Shown here in pieces: positions 19,001 through 26,759 of a stretch of 64,000 nt of DNA (positions are counted from its first letter, which is position 1; the number at the start of each line of letters is the position of its first letter). This DNA comes from Knoellia sp. S7-12 (GTDB lineage: Bacteria > Actinomycetota > Actinomycetes > Actinomycetales > Dermatophilaceae), in the NCBI RefSeq assembly GCF_040518285.1, contig NZ_CP155449.1, forward strand, positions 1,674,001 through 1,738,000, given 5' to 3'. The notes under the pieces are model-generated. The model worked only from the letters and a program-made list of their open reading frames with translations, was not told where the DNA came from and made no database searches. Made by a program: the position numbers and the translations under genes.

Positions 19001-20807
19001 CGATCCGCGACTCGTAAACCATCTCCTCATCAAGCTCACCCACCCGGCGACCGGTGCCTTCACCGGTGGCGAGGAACACCGCATACAGACCACGGTCCGG
19101 GATCGTGCCGCCCGAGGTGACGGCCAGGCGCTGGGCGCCCGGTCGCCCCGACAGGGTGCCGGTCACGCGGTCCCAGACGATGCGGGGGCGCAGCTCGGCG
19201 AACTCGTCGCTGGGGTAGCGCCCCGACAGCATGTCGAGCACCGACTCGAGGATCGACCGGGGTAGCCCCGCGAAGGGCGCGGCGCGGCGCACGACCTGCT
19301 CGAGGTCTTCGACCGCCCAGTCGTCAAGGGCGGTCATCGCCACGATCTGCTGGGCGAGGACGTCGACCGGGTTCGCCGGCACCCGCAGCGACTCGATGGC
19401 TCCGGCCCGCATGCGTTCGACGACGACGGCCGTCTGCACGAGGTCGCCACGGAACTTCGGGAAGAGGATCCCTCGCGAAACGGCACCGACCTGGTGACCG
19501 GCCCGGCCGACTCGCTGCAGCCCGCTGGCGACCGAAGGGGGTGACTCGACCTGGATGACGAGGTCGATCGCACCCATGTCGATCCCAAGCTCCAGGCTCG
19601 AGGTCGCGACCACGGCTGGCAGGCGCCCGGCCTTGAGGTCCTCCTCGATGAGCTGACGATGCTCCTTGCTGACCGAGCCGTGGTGCGCGCGGGCCAGGAC
19701 GGGGGCCGCACCGGTTGACGATCCCGACTGCGCCATCACCTGTGCCGGTGTGCCGGATGAGCCGGTATGCCGGCCCACGCGGAGCGTGGGACCCGCGCCC
19801 ACCACCGCGACAGCGTCACCGGTGACTGCGGCCACGTCACCGCCGCCTTCAACCTCGTCCGCGGCGGCCTCGAGCCGCTCCTCCCAGATCTCGTTGAGGC
19901 GAGCGGTGAGCCTTTCGGCCAGACGTCTGGAGTTGGCGAAGACGAGTGTCGAGCGGTGTGCCGCAACGAGATCGACGATGCGTTCCTCGACATGGGGCCA
20001 GATCGACGCGCGTCGCTCCGCGCCGGAGGCAGGACCGCTGAGGTCGTCCTCGACGACTTCACCCAGAGCCGACATGTCGGGGATCGGGACGACGACGTCG
20101 AGCTCCCACTCCTTGGTCGAAGGTGGACGAACAACGTCGACGGGTCGACCGCCGGCGAGGTAGCGAGCCACCTCGTCGACCGGCTCGACGGTGGCGGACA
20201 GGCCGATGCGCTGGGCCGGCTGCTCGAGCAGGGCGTCGAGTCGCTCGAGCGACAGGGCGAGGTGGGCGCCTCGCTTGGTGCCGGCGACGGCGTGGACCTC
20301 ATCGAGGATGACCGTCTCCACTCCACGCAGGGCTTCGCGCGCCTGGGACGTGAGCAGGAGGAAGAGCGACTCCGGCGTCGTGATGAGGATGTCGCTGGGC
20401 GCTCGCGCGAACACGCGGCGTTCGTTGGCAGGCGTGTCGCCGCTGCGCACCGACACGGTGATGTCTGGTTGCGGCACGCCGAGCCGGGTGGCTGCGTGAC
20501 CGATGCCGACGAGCGGGCTGCGCAGGTTGCGCTCGACGTCAACGGCCAGTGCCTTCATCGGCGAGATGTAGAGGACTCGGCACCGTTTGAGCTTCTCTGC
20601 GGGAACCGGCTCGGTGCCGAGCCGGTCGAGGGCCCAGAGGAAGGCCGACAAGGTCTTGCCCGACCCGGTCGGCGCGACGACGAGGGCGTGGTGACCCGAG
20701 CTGATCGCTTCCCAGGCGCCGATCTGAGCCTGTGTGGGCGCGCTGAAGGAGTCTCGGAACCACGTAGCCGTGGCCGGAGAGAAGCGCTCGAGAACGTCAG
20801 CCGTCAT
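16029..20807 (-). CDS. lhr: ATP-dependent helicase Lhr (large helicase-related)
   Basis: The 1592-residue superfamily-2 helicase translocates on single-stranded DNA with 3'-5' polarity and unwinds RNA:DNA hybrids in the characterised mycobacterial enzyme. Walker A APTGSGKT is near residue 45, the DEVH box near residue 168, and motif VI RVGRAGHQVG around 440. The very long C-terminal half, with winged-helix and beta-barrel regions, is typical of full-length Lhr. A Gly/Ala/Val-rich insert lies between the two RecA lobes (about residues 312-372). It starts 15 nt after the MFS gene stop, so the regulator-MFS-lhr-nei2 run could be one transcript. Confidence 0.94.
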   Translation of the reverse strand: MTADVLERFSPATATWFRDSFSAPTQAQIGAWEAISSGHHALVVAPTGSGKTLSAFLWALDRLGTEPVPAEKLKRCRVLYISPMKALAVDVERNLRSPLVGIGHAATRLGVPQPDITVSVRSGDTPANERRVFARAPSDILITTPESLFLLLTSQAREALRGVETVILDEVHAVAGTKRGAHLALSLERLDALLEQPAQRIGLSATVEPVDEVARYLAGGRPVDVVRPPSTKEWELDVVVPIPDMSALGEVVEDDLSGPASGAERRASIWPHVEERIVDLVAAHRSTLVFANSRRLAERLTARLNEIWEERLEAAADEVEGGGDVAAVTGDAVAVVGAGPTLRVGRHTGSSGTPAQVMAQSGSSTGAAPVLARAHHGSVSKEHRQLIEEDLKAGRLPAVVATSSLELGIDMGAIDLVIQVESPPSVASGLQRVGRAGHQVGAVSRGILFPKFRGDLVQTAVVVERMRAGAIESLRVPANPVDVLAQQIVAMTALDDWAVEDLEQVVRRAAPFAGLPRSILESVLDMLSGRYPSDEFAELRPRIVWDRVTGTLSGRPGAQRLAVTSGGTIPDRGLYAVFLATGEGTGRRVGELDEEMVYESRIGDVFTLGTSTWRIEDITHDRVLVTPAPGQPGRLPFWKGDQLGRPAELGKAVGAFVREVAASTPAQARARVSAAGLDAWATDNLVGYLDEQRAATGHVPDDRTIVVERFRDEIGDWRVVVHSPFGGQVHAPWALCVSARMRERFGVDVQAMHGDDGIVFRLPDLELDGDNDGSSGRGAAAELLDLVRLDPDDVHDLVTGEIGGSALFAARFRECASRALLLPRRRPDRRQPLWQQRQRAAQLLEVASQYASFPIVLETVRECVQDVFDVPGLTALMSSIASRDVTLVDVESTQPSPFARSLMFGYVAQFLYEGDSPLAEKRAAALSLDPTLLAELLGRGEGLSLRDLLDPEAIARTEAELQRLAEDRKCRDGEDVADLLRTLGPLSLSEIERRTREGVVTRDIGGWLVDLEGARRIIRVRIAGEERWSAIEDASRLRDALGVSLPVGVPQVFLEPVPDPLGDLVARYARTHGPFQVQSLSQWWGVGPAVALDALRRLVAVGRVVEGELLPTESGGGQHGLDHCDAEVLRTLRRRSLAALRAEVEPVAAVELARFLPQWQSVGGGLRGREGLIRAVEQLAGAVLPASALESLVLPARVVGYSPALLDELMSIGEVVWRGHGSLPGDDGWVSLHLAETADVTMTAPDDTELGDRAQSVLDVLVGGGAYFFRALADLAEGSDSDVAEDLWSLVWSGHVSGDTFAPMRALLAGGRTAHKRSTAGPRATRYAGRNGSLGTLGGRRGASRPLTVARAAPAIVAGRWSLLPGVETDPTVRTLATAEILQDRYGVLTRGSVVAEDVPGGFAAVYRVLAAAEESGRVRRGYFVESLGAAQFATTGAIDRLRAHARQLGATPDAAAQRALVLAATDPANAYGAALPWPDRPVAEDADEPTPTGRRGHQPGRKAGALVILVDGDLVLYVERGGKTLLSWTDDPVSLQAAADALALAVREGALGRLTVEKADGGAILGSGHPLVDALAQAGFHTTPRGLRLRR

Positions 20808-20822
20808 GAGGGGGCAAGCCTC

Positions 20823-22076
20823 TCACTCGCGACTGACACCCGTCCTTGATCGATCCATGTCCCGCCACTCGGGGCGCAACCCTGGCACGGTCGTCGAGAC
20901 GAGGTATGCCGCCCCAGCGGCTCCCAGCGCGGGGGCTGCTCCGAAAGCACCGACGACAACTCCACCAACCACTCCACCCACGGGGAGACCGGCCCACGCC
21001 AGTGCATCGGCGAGTGACCCCACCCGCCCGACGATGTGGCGTGGGACGCGCTCGAAGAAGATCGCGCCGATGGTCGGGTTGATGAAGCCGTTGCCCAGTC
21101 CGGCGATCACGTTGGACCCGATGATCAGCCACAGCGGGGCGCCGAGGGCCAACGCGAGATAGCGCGGCGCTCCCGCCAGAGTGAAGCCCGCGAGGTAGGC
21201 GGTGCGTCGGCTGAACCGACCCGCCATGGTTGTTGCCAGGACGCTGGACGCGACCGCGGCGCCGCCGAAGAGGATGCCGAGAAGACCGATGAGCTCGGGT
21301 CCGTGCCCGTGGTCGTGCACCCACACCGGGAGCATGACGGAGATGTAGGCGGCCTCGAGCAGGTTCGTCACCGCGATCATCGCAAGGATGGACCGCAGCA
21401 GGCGGTCCTTGCCCAGGAACGACGCTCCGGTCTGCAGCCGGGTGAAGTAGGACCCGCTCTCCTCGGCGTCGCCGAGTGAGACCCGGGGGATGAACAGGCT
21501 GACGACCAACGCGCTGAGGAACGCTGCTCCCGCGGTGACAGCGACCGTCTGGGCGGCTCCGAACGCCCCGACGAGCAAGCCCCCGATGCCGGCTCCGAGC
21601 AGGCCGCTGGCCCTGTCGAGGGTGCTGTCGAGGCCGGTGATGCGTTCGAGGGGGACTCCCGAGGCGTCGGCGACGGCCGGGATCATCGCGTTGCGGGCCC
21701 CGTCGCCCGGTCCGCGGAAGGCTCCCGCGAGGGCGACCAGGGTGAGCAGGAGCGGGACGCGCTCAGGAAGCGAGAGCTGCCCCACGGCATACAGGATGGG
21801 GATGAGCGCGAGGAACGCGCCGCTGAGGAGGTCGCCGGCCACGCTGATCGCGCGCGGTCCTCGCCGATCCACCAAAGGCCCGCCCAGGGCCTTGGAAATG
21901 ACGTAGGGCGCCATCTCGGCGGTGAGCACCAAACCGGTGAGGGTGGCCGACTTCGTCTCGGTGTAGACGAGCCAGGGCAGGGCGATCGTCGAGACCCGGG
22001 TGCCCGCGATGGACACGCTCGAGGCGAAGAGCATGCCGTAGAGGCTGCGCCGACTCGGGCGCGCATGCGCGCTCAC
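20823..22076 (-). CDS. MFS transporter
   Basis: The 417-residue protein has about 12 predicted membrane segments and the MFS loop motif near residues 64-74 (LGGPLVDRRGPRA), with the second-half counterpart TMAGRFSRRT. The substrate is unknown; similarity is to drug/macrolide-type exporters with conserved GxxxDR loops. Its start overlaps the stop of the upstream regulator gene by 4 nt, so the pair is probably a self-regulated efflux system. Confidence 0.87.
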   Translation of the reverse strand: MSAHARPSRRSLYGMLFASSVSIAGTRVSTIALPWLVYTETKSATLTGLVLTAEMAPYVISKALGGPLVDRRGPRAISVAGDLLSGAFLALIPILYAVGQLSLPERVPLLLTLVALAGAFRGPGDGARNAMIPAVADASGVPLERITGLDSTLDRASGLLGAGIGGLLVGAFGAAQTVAVTAGAAFLSALVVSLFIPRVSLGDAEESGSYFTRLQTGASFLGKDRLLRSILAMIAVTNLLEAAYISVMLPVWVHDHGHGPELIGLLGILFGGAAVASSVLATTMAGRFSRRTAYLAGFTLAGAPRYLALALGAPLWLIIGSNVIAGLGNGFINPTIGAIFFERVPRHIVGRVGSLADALAWAGLPVGGVVGGVVVGAFGAAPALGAAGAAYLVSTTVPGLRPEWRDMDRSRTGVSRE

Positions 22077-22672
22077 TCCGAGGACATCCCGGGGGCGCGG
22101 AAGACCTCGAGGTTCACCGACACCGGGAGCGCCGTCTCAGGTGCATCCACTGTGCCCTGGTGCGGTCGATAACTGCGAATCACGCTGACGATCTCGGTCA
22201 TCAACGCGGACGTCTCTTCGGGTGTGAGCCGAAGCGTGTAGTTGCTGAAGGTCCCGGCGTCCTCCCACTCAGGAGGCAGGGTCGCGATCTCGGCGATGGC
22301 GCGCTGGGCGTTCTCGGAGTAGCCCGCCACGACAGCGGAGAGGTATGCCGCAGACGTCGCATGGTCTGCGTCGTGGGTGTCGAAGTAGGTGCGGGCGTGG
22401 GCGGCCCTCCACCAGCGGTCGCGGGCATTGCCCAACTCGCTCGCCTCGACGACAAATCCCGCTTCGGCGAGTTGGCGGACGTGATAACTCGTGGCGCCGG
22501 TGTTGACACCCAGGTGTGCCGCGAGACGCGAAGCCGTGGCCGGCCCATGAAGGCGCAAAGCACTGAGGATCCGGGGGCGCAGAGGATGCGTCAGCGCCTT
22601 GAGCGTCGTCGCATCGAGGACGACATCCCGACGAGGGTCGGGCTCAAGAGGGACGGGCATGTCGATGACCAT
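22073..22672 (-). CDS. ArsR-like winged-helix transcriptional regulator
   Basis: The protein has 199 residues from the ATG at 22672 (MVIDMPVPLEP); a second ATG at 22660 is equally possible, and no strong ribosome binding site decides between them. A winged helix of the HTH_20/ArsR type occupies about residues 20-90 (LKALTHPLRPRILSALRLHG, then GATSYHVRQLAEAG). The rest is helical and probably a ligand-binding or dimerisation domain. No cysteine metal site is evident. It overlaps the MFS gene it probably controls, with palindromes just upstream. Confidence 0.83.
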   Translation of the reverse strand: MVIDMPVPLEPDPRRDVVLDATTLKALTHPLRPRILSALRLHGPATASRLAAHLGVNTGATSYHVRQLAEAGFVVEASELGNARDRWWRAAHARTYFDTHDADHATSAAYLSAVVAGYSENAQRAIAEIATLPPEWEDAGTFSNYTLRLTPEETSALMTEIVSVIRSYRPHQGTVDAPETALPVSVNLEVFRAPGMSSE

Positions 22673-22684
22673 ACAAAGGAATCT

Positions 22685-22716
22685 CTGCAATCGCAGGCTG
22701 AGCGCAATTAAGCGCT
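22685..22716. promoter_or_regulatory. candidate operators in regulator/DUF3046 divergent region
   Basis: Two small palindromes lie between the ArsR-like regulator gene (minus) and the DUF3046 gene (plus). CTGC-AATC-GCAG spans 22685-22696 and AGCGC-AATTAA-GCGCT spans 22701-22716. The AATTAA centre stands out in a G+C-rich background. Their position just upstream of the regulator start suggests autoregulation; this is inference. Confidence 0.4.
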
Positions 22717-22769
22717 GTCCCAATGCCGGCGAAGCGGGCGAGGAGTGGCTGTGTGACACACTCGCGCTC

Positions 22770-22994
22770 ATGCGGATCAGCCACTTCTGGACGCTGATGA
22801 ACGACGAGTTCGGCGAGACCTACGCACCCACCCTGGCGCGTGACCATGTGCTCGGAGTCCTCGGCGGACGCAGCGTCACCCAAGCCCTCGATGAGGGGAT
22901 GCATCCGCGCCTCGTGTGGCTCGCCCTCTGCGACGACATGGACGTTCCGGCGGAGCGACGACTGGGGCGGGTCGACGCCCCCAGGCGCGGCTGA
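22770..22994 (+). CDS. DUF3046 family small protein
   Basis: The 74-residue protein begins MRISHFWTLMNDEFGE and ends VPAERRLGRVDAP, the pattern of the actinobacterial DUF3046 family, which is usually found near recA-recX as here. No function is established. The ATG at 22770 is the natural start because the frame upstream runs back over the divergent promoter. The next gene starts 4 nt after its stop, so the two are probably co-transcribed. Confidence 0.85.
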   Translation: MRISHFWTLMNDEFGETYAPTLARDHVLGVLGGRSVTQALDEGMHPRLVWLALCDDMDVPAERRLGRVDAPRRG

Positions 22995-22997
22995 CCG

Positions 22998-24005
22998 GTG
23001 ACCCTCCTCGACCGACGGGTCGTCCTTGCGCCGATGGCGGGAGGGCCGACCACAGTCGGTCTGGCGGCAGCGGTGACCACCGCGGGGGGCTTCGCCTTCC
23101 TCGCCGGTGCCTATCTCGAGCCTGACCGTCTGCGCGACGACATCGTCCTGCTGAGGTCGGCGGTGGGCAGGGCCGCCTTTGGCGTCAACCTGTTCGCACC
23201 CAACCCCTACGAGCCGGGCAGTGCGGCGCGGGTGCTCGAGTACGCCACTCGGCTCCAGCCGCTCGCCGACAAGGCCGGCATCCCACTCGGTGACGCGGTC
23301 CACGACGACGACTCCTTCGACGCCAAGATCGACGTGGTTCTCGCCGAGCGGCCGGCAGTCGTGTCGTTCGCCTTCGCGTGGCCGCCCGCCGACGTCGTCG
23401 ACCGGCTCCGCGCCGCAGGGATCGAGGTGTGGGTCACGGTCAACGACGCGAGCGAGACGGCGTGGGCGAACGAACTCGGTGTCGACGGCATCGTTGCGCA
23501 GGGTTGGGAGGCCGGCGGGCACCGCGGAGGCCCGGTCGACTCCGGCCTTCGGCAGGCACCCACCCGACTGCTGCTGCAGAGCATCCGCGCGCTCACCTCA
23601 CTGCCCGTCGTCGTCGCCGGAGGCGTGTGCGACCCAACTCATCTCGCGGGGTTGCTCGGTGCCGGCGCGCACGCCGTCGCCTGCGGGACCGCGTTCCTGT
23701 GCGCCGACGAGGCAGGGACCGCCGAGATCCACCGGCACGAGCTGACCCGACGCACCGACACGGTCGTCACGCGCGCCTTCACCGGGCGCAGTGCCCGGGC
23801 GCTCGTCACGTCCTGGACCGAGGTGTTCACCGAGGCGGCGCCAGCGGCCTATCCCCAGGTCCACTACCTCACCGCGCCGCTGCGCGCCCACGGCAAGGCG
23901 ACCGGCCAGCCCGACCTCGTCCACCTGTGGGCCGGCACGGGCCACCGCAGCGCCCGTCAGGCGCCGGCGAGCGAGATCGTCGAGCACCTGCTGTCCCGCC
24001 TCTGA
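22998..24005 (+). CDS. nitronate monooxygenase family protein
   Basis: The 335-residue FMN-dependent TIM-barrel protein belongs to the 2-nitropropane dioxygenase / nitronate monooxygenase family, which oxidises alkyl nitronates such as propionate-3-nitronate. Signature stretches are LAPMAGG near the N-terminus, VAQGWEAGGHRGG (about residues 167-179) carrying the catalytic-region His, and VVVAGGVCD (about 205) for FMN phosphate binding. The GTG start lies 4 nt after the DUF3046 stop. Substrate identity is not shown by sequence. Confidence 0.85.
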   Translation: MTLLDRRVVLAPMAGGPTTVGLAAAVTTAGGFAFLAGAYLEPDRLRDDIVLLRSAVGRAAFGVNLFAPNPYEPGSAARVLEYATRLQPLADKAGIPLGDAVHDDDSFDAKIDVVLAERPAVVSFAFAWPPADVVDRLRAAGIEVWVTVNDASETAWANELGVDGIVAQGWEAGGHRGGPVDSGLRQAPTRLLLQSIRALTSLPVVVAGGVCDPTHLAGLLGAGAHAVACGTAFLCADEAGTAEIHRHELTRRTDTVVTRAFTGRSARALVTSWTEVFTEAAPAAYPQVHYLTAPLRAHGKATGQPDLVHLWAGTGHRSARQAPASEIVEHLLSRL

Positions 24006-24029
24006 CCCTCGCCCCTGAGTGCGGCGGTC

Positions 24030-24935
24030 TCAGGCTTCGGGCGTGCCCTGATGGAACAGTTGCTGCCAGTGGCCGGCGGTGCGAATCCACAGCGAGGATC
24101 GCAGTGTCGTCTCGGCGTCGCGCACCGCTCGCCAGGTGAGGAGCATGGTGTCGGGACCGGCCGGCATACAGGCAAGGACGTCGAGACTCACCGGCTCACC
24201 GAGCGGGCCGATCTCGTCGAGGATCTCCTCCCGCGCCCAAAGCCGACCAGAACGGCCGATCTCGGTCCATTGCGGGTGGAGGAGGGCGGCGACGGCGGCA
24301 CTGTCGGAGCGGGTGTCGTCCTCGAGCAGCTGTCGTTCGAGGGCGACGACCTGCTCCTCGTCGGTGAGCACAGGTGCGTCGATGAGCTCGGTGAACAGGT
24401 CGGGCTCAGCGGTCGGGGGTGCTGCTGAGGGCGCGGCTGCCGGATCGGAGCGCTCGGGTGCGGCGGCGCCTCGACCCGCCCAGCCGGGCCCCGCGTCGGG
24501 CACCCTGCCTTTCTGGTATGCCGTCGCGGCACCGTTCGCAAGCCGGTCCGCCTCCTCGTTGAGGGGGTGACCGGAGTGCCCCTTGATCCACTCGAAGCGA
24601 ACGTTGCGCCCGGTCATTGCGCGGTCGAGGGCCTGCATGATCTCGACGTTCATGACGGGCTTGCCATCACCCTTCTTCCAGCCCTTGCGCTTCCAGCCCG
24701 GCATCCACTGGGTGATCGATTTGATGACGTAGGTGCTGTCGCAAAAGATGACGAGCTCGTCGTCGACGTCGGCGGTCTGCTCCAGGAGGTCGAGGACGGC
24801 CGTGAGCTCGCCCTGGTTGTTCGTGCCGTGCGGCCACCCCCCACAGGCCCAGTGCTCGTCGTCGGCGTACCACCCCCACCCCGCAGGTCCGGGATTGCCG
24901 AGGGCCGAACCGTCTGCTGCCGCGATGATCGTCAC
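24030..24935 (-). CDS. rnhA: ribonuclease HI fused to a DUF4440 (NTF2-like) domain
   Basis: The 301-residue protein degrades the RNA strand of RNA:DNA hybrids through its N-terminal domain (about 1-145). Catalytic acids are visible as Asp8 (ADGSALGNPG), Glu43 (NNQGELTAV), Asp66 (FCDSTY) and the Asp of NEEADRLANG near 131, with the basic handle WKRKGWKKGDGKP. After a Pro/Ala-rich linker (about 146-185), residues 190-300 resemble the DUF4440/SnoaL-like NTF2 fold. The role of the second domain is unknown. It is monocistronic and convergent with the nitronate monooxygenase gene. Confidence 0.85.
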   Translation of the reverse strand: MTIIAAADGSALGNPGPAGWGWYADDEHWACGGWPHGTNNQGELTAVLDLLEQTADVDDELVIFCDSTYVIKSITQWMPGWKRKGWKKGDGKPVMNVEIMQALDRAMTGRNVRFEWIKGHSGHPLNEEADRLANGAATAYQKGRVPDAGPGWAGRGAAAPERSDPAAAPSAAPPTAEPDLFTELIDAPVLTDEEQVVALERQLLEDDTRSDSAAVAALLHPQWTEIGRSGRLWAREEILDEIGPLGEPVSLDVLACMPAGPDTMLLTWRAVRDAETTLRSSLWIRTAGHWQQLFHQGTPEA

Positions 24936-24970
24936 GGCGCAGGAGTCTGCCAGTTGCCTAGGCTGTCAGC

Positions 24971-25429
24971 GTGGACCAGTCATCGCCGGACGTTCGTCAC
25001 CAGCGCTTCGCCGAGCTCGATCCGGTCGTGGGCTATCGCCTGTGGGCGCTGCGTTCGCAGGTGTTCGTCGTCGAGCAGGCGGCGGCCTACCTCGATCTCG
25101 ATGGTCGCGACACCGAGACCGGGACATGGCATCTCTGGTGTGCCGACGACGTGGGTATGCCGGTCGCAACGTTGCGTGTGCTCGATGACTCCCACGTATG
25201 GCGTGTGGGTCGAGTGGCGACCGCTCGTGCCCACCGGGGGAGCGGCCTTGCGGCCGCGATGATGCGAGACGTGGTGGCGCTGTGCCCGGATCGCGCCATC
25301 GTTCTGGATGCGCAGTCGCATTTGAGGGACTGGTATGCCGCGTTCGGCTTCGTAGTGACCGGGGCTGAGTACGCAGACGAGGACGGTATCCCGCACCTCC
25401 CGATGCGGCGCGAGGTGGGCGGCGCCTGA
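24971..25429 (+). CDS. GNAT family N-acetyltransferase, ElaA-like
   Basis: The 152-residue acetyltransferase of the ElaA type has LRSQVFVVEQAAAYLDLDGRD near residues 25-45, the acetyl-CoA binding loop VATARAHRGSGLAAAMM (about 80-96) and the C-terminal YADEDGIPHLPM typical of the subfamily. Substrate unknown. The GTG at 24971 is 35 nt from the divergent RNase H gene start. The 226-nt spacer downstream carries the recA control region. Confidence 0.85.
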   Translation: MDQSSPDVRHQRFAELDPVVGYRLWALRSQVFVVEQAAAYLDLDGRDTETGTWHLWCADDVGMPVATLRVLDDSHVWRVGRVATARAHRGSGLAAAMMRDVVALCPDRAIVLDAQSHLRDWYAAFGFVVTGAEYADEDGIPHLPMRREVGGA

Positions 25430-25463
25430 AGTTGCGGCGTGTCGCAGCCGCGCCTCCCGACGT

Positions 25464-25477
25464 CGAACACGTGTTCG
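25464..25477. promoter_or_regulatory. LexA (SOS) box upstream of recA
   Basis: CGAACACGTGTTCG is a perfect 14-nt palindrome that matches the Gram-positive/actinobacterial SOS-box consensus CGAAC-N4-GTTCG. It lies 179 nt upstream of the recA start. A possible -10 (TACTGT, 25480-25485) follows 2 nt downstream, so LexA bound here would block a DNA-damage-inducible recA promoter. The long distance leaves room for a second, constitutive promoter closer to the gene. Confidence 0.85.
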
Positions 25478-25655
25478 CCTACTGTTGTCCACAGGTCGCC
25501 GAACCCGCAGCATCTGTCCACAGCTTCCACGGCAGCTGCAGACGGCTGTCGGTGCGACGGCCTAGCGTCTGACCCGAGATCGCGACAAGACCGACCGCGA
25601 GCATGGGTCGCCGGCGGACGCGCACATCGAATGACACAGGAAGAGCAGGTGCGAC

Positions 25656-26717
25656 ATGGCAGCAGCAGCCGTCAAGAACGCGAATGATCGCGAAAAGTCC
25701 CTGGGCATGGTCCTCGGACAGATCGAGAAGTCACACGGCAAGGGCGCCATCATGCGCCTCGGCGACGACGTGCGCGCCCCTATCGAGGTCATCCCCACCG
25801 GATCGATCGCGCTCGACATCGCCCTCGGCATCGGCGGGCTGCCCCGCGGACGTGTCATCGAGATCTACGGCCCTGAGAGCTCGGGCAAGACCACGGTCGC
25901 CCTGCACGCGGTGGCCAGTGCGCAGCGGGCGGGTGGCATCGCGGCGTTCATCGATGCCGAGCACGCTCTGGACCCTGAGTACGCCAAGAAGCTCGGCGTC
26001 GACACCGACAACCTGCTCGTGTCGCAGCCCGACACAGGGGAGCAGGCCCTCGAGATCGCCGACATGCTCATCCGCTCCGGTGCCCTTGACATCATCGTCA
26101 TCGACTCCGTCGCTGCTCTCGTGCCGCGCGCCGAGATCGAGGGTGAGATGGGTGACAGCCATGTCGGTCTCCAGGCCCGCCTCATGAGCCAGGCTCTTCG
26201 CAAGCTCACCGGCGCCATCAGCAACACCGGCACGACCGCGATCTTCATCAACCAGCTCCGCGAGAAGATCGGCGTCATGTTCGGCTCGCCGGAGACGACC
26301 ACCGGTGGCAAGGCACTCAAGTTCTATGCCTCGGTCCGCCTCGACGTGCGCCGCATCGAGACCCTCAAGGACGGCACCGACCCGGTCGGCAACCGCACCC
26401 GCGTCAAGGTCGTCAAGAACAAGGTCGCCCCGCCGTTCAAGCAGGCCGAGTTCGACATCCTCTATGGGCAGGGCATCTCGCGCGAAGGTGGCCTCATCGA
26501 CATCGGGGTCGAGCACGGCTTCGTCCGCAAGGCCGGCGCTTGGTACACCTACGAGGGCGATCAGCTCGGTCAGGGCAAGGAGAACGCCCGCGCCTTCCTC
26601 AAGGACAACCCCGACCTCTCCGACGAGCTCGAGAAGAAGATCAAACAGAAGCTCGGCATCGGGCCGCAGGTCGACACGCCACTCGAGGTGGTCCCCGAGG
26701 TCCCGGTCGATTTCTGA
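25656..26717 (+). CDS. recA: recombinase RecA
   Basis: This recombinase forms filaments on single-stranded DNA, catalyses strand exchange and triggers LexA cleavage. The 353-residue protein has Walker [10 protein letters not shown] near residue 70, Walker B-type [10 protein letters not shown] near 148, the L2 loop region around [12 protein letters not shown] (209-220), and a C-terminal basic/acidic tail. No intein interrupts it, unlike recA of some mycobacteria. AGGAAGAGCAGG upstream of the ATG supplies the ribosome binding site. recX follows 42 nt downstream. Confidence 0.99.
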   Translation: MAAAAVKNANDREKSLGMVLGQIEKSHGKGAIMRLGDDVRAPIEVIPTGSIALDIALGIGGLPRGRVIEIYGPESSGKTTVALHAVASAQRAGGIAAFIDAEHALDPEYAKKLGVDTDNLLVSQPDTGEQALEIADMLIRSGALDIIVIDSVAALVPRAEIEGEMGDSHVGLQARLMSQALRKLTGAISNTGTTAIFINQLREKIGVMFGSPETTTGGKALKFYASVRLDVRRIETLKDGTDPVGNRTRVKVVKNKVAPPFKQAEFDILYGQGISREGGLIDIGVEHGFVRKAGAWYTYEGDQLGQGKENARAFLKDNPDLSDELEKKIKQKLGIGPQVDTPLEVVPEVPVDF

Positions 26718-26759
26718 GTCGACCAGCGCAGCTGATCGCCTCGGAACGGTCTCGTCACA

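Noticed and set aside
25656..26717. Possible intein in recA
   Set aside because: The protein is 353 residues with all motifs at normal spacing, so there is no insertion.
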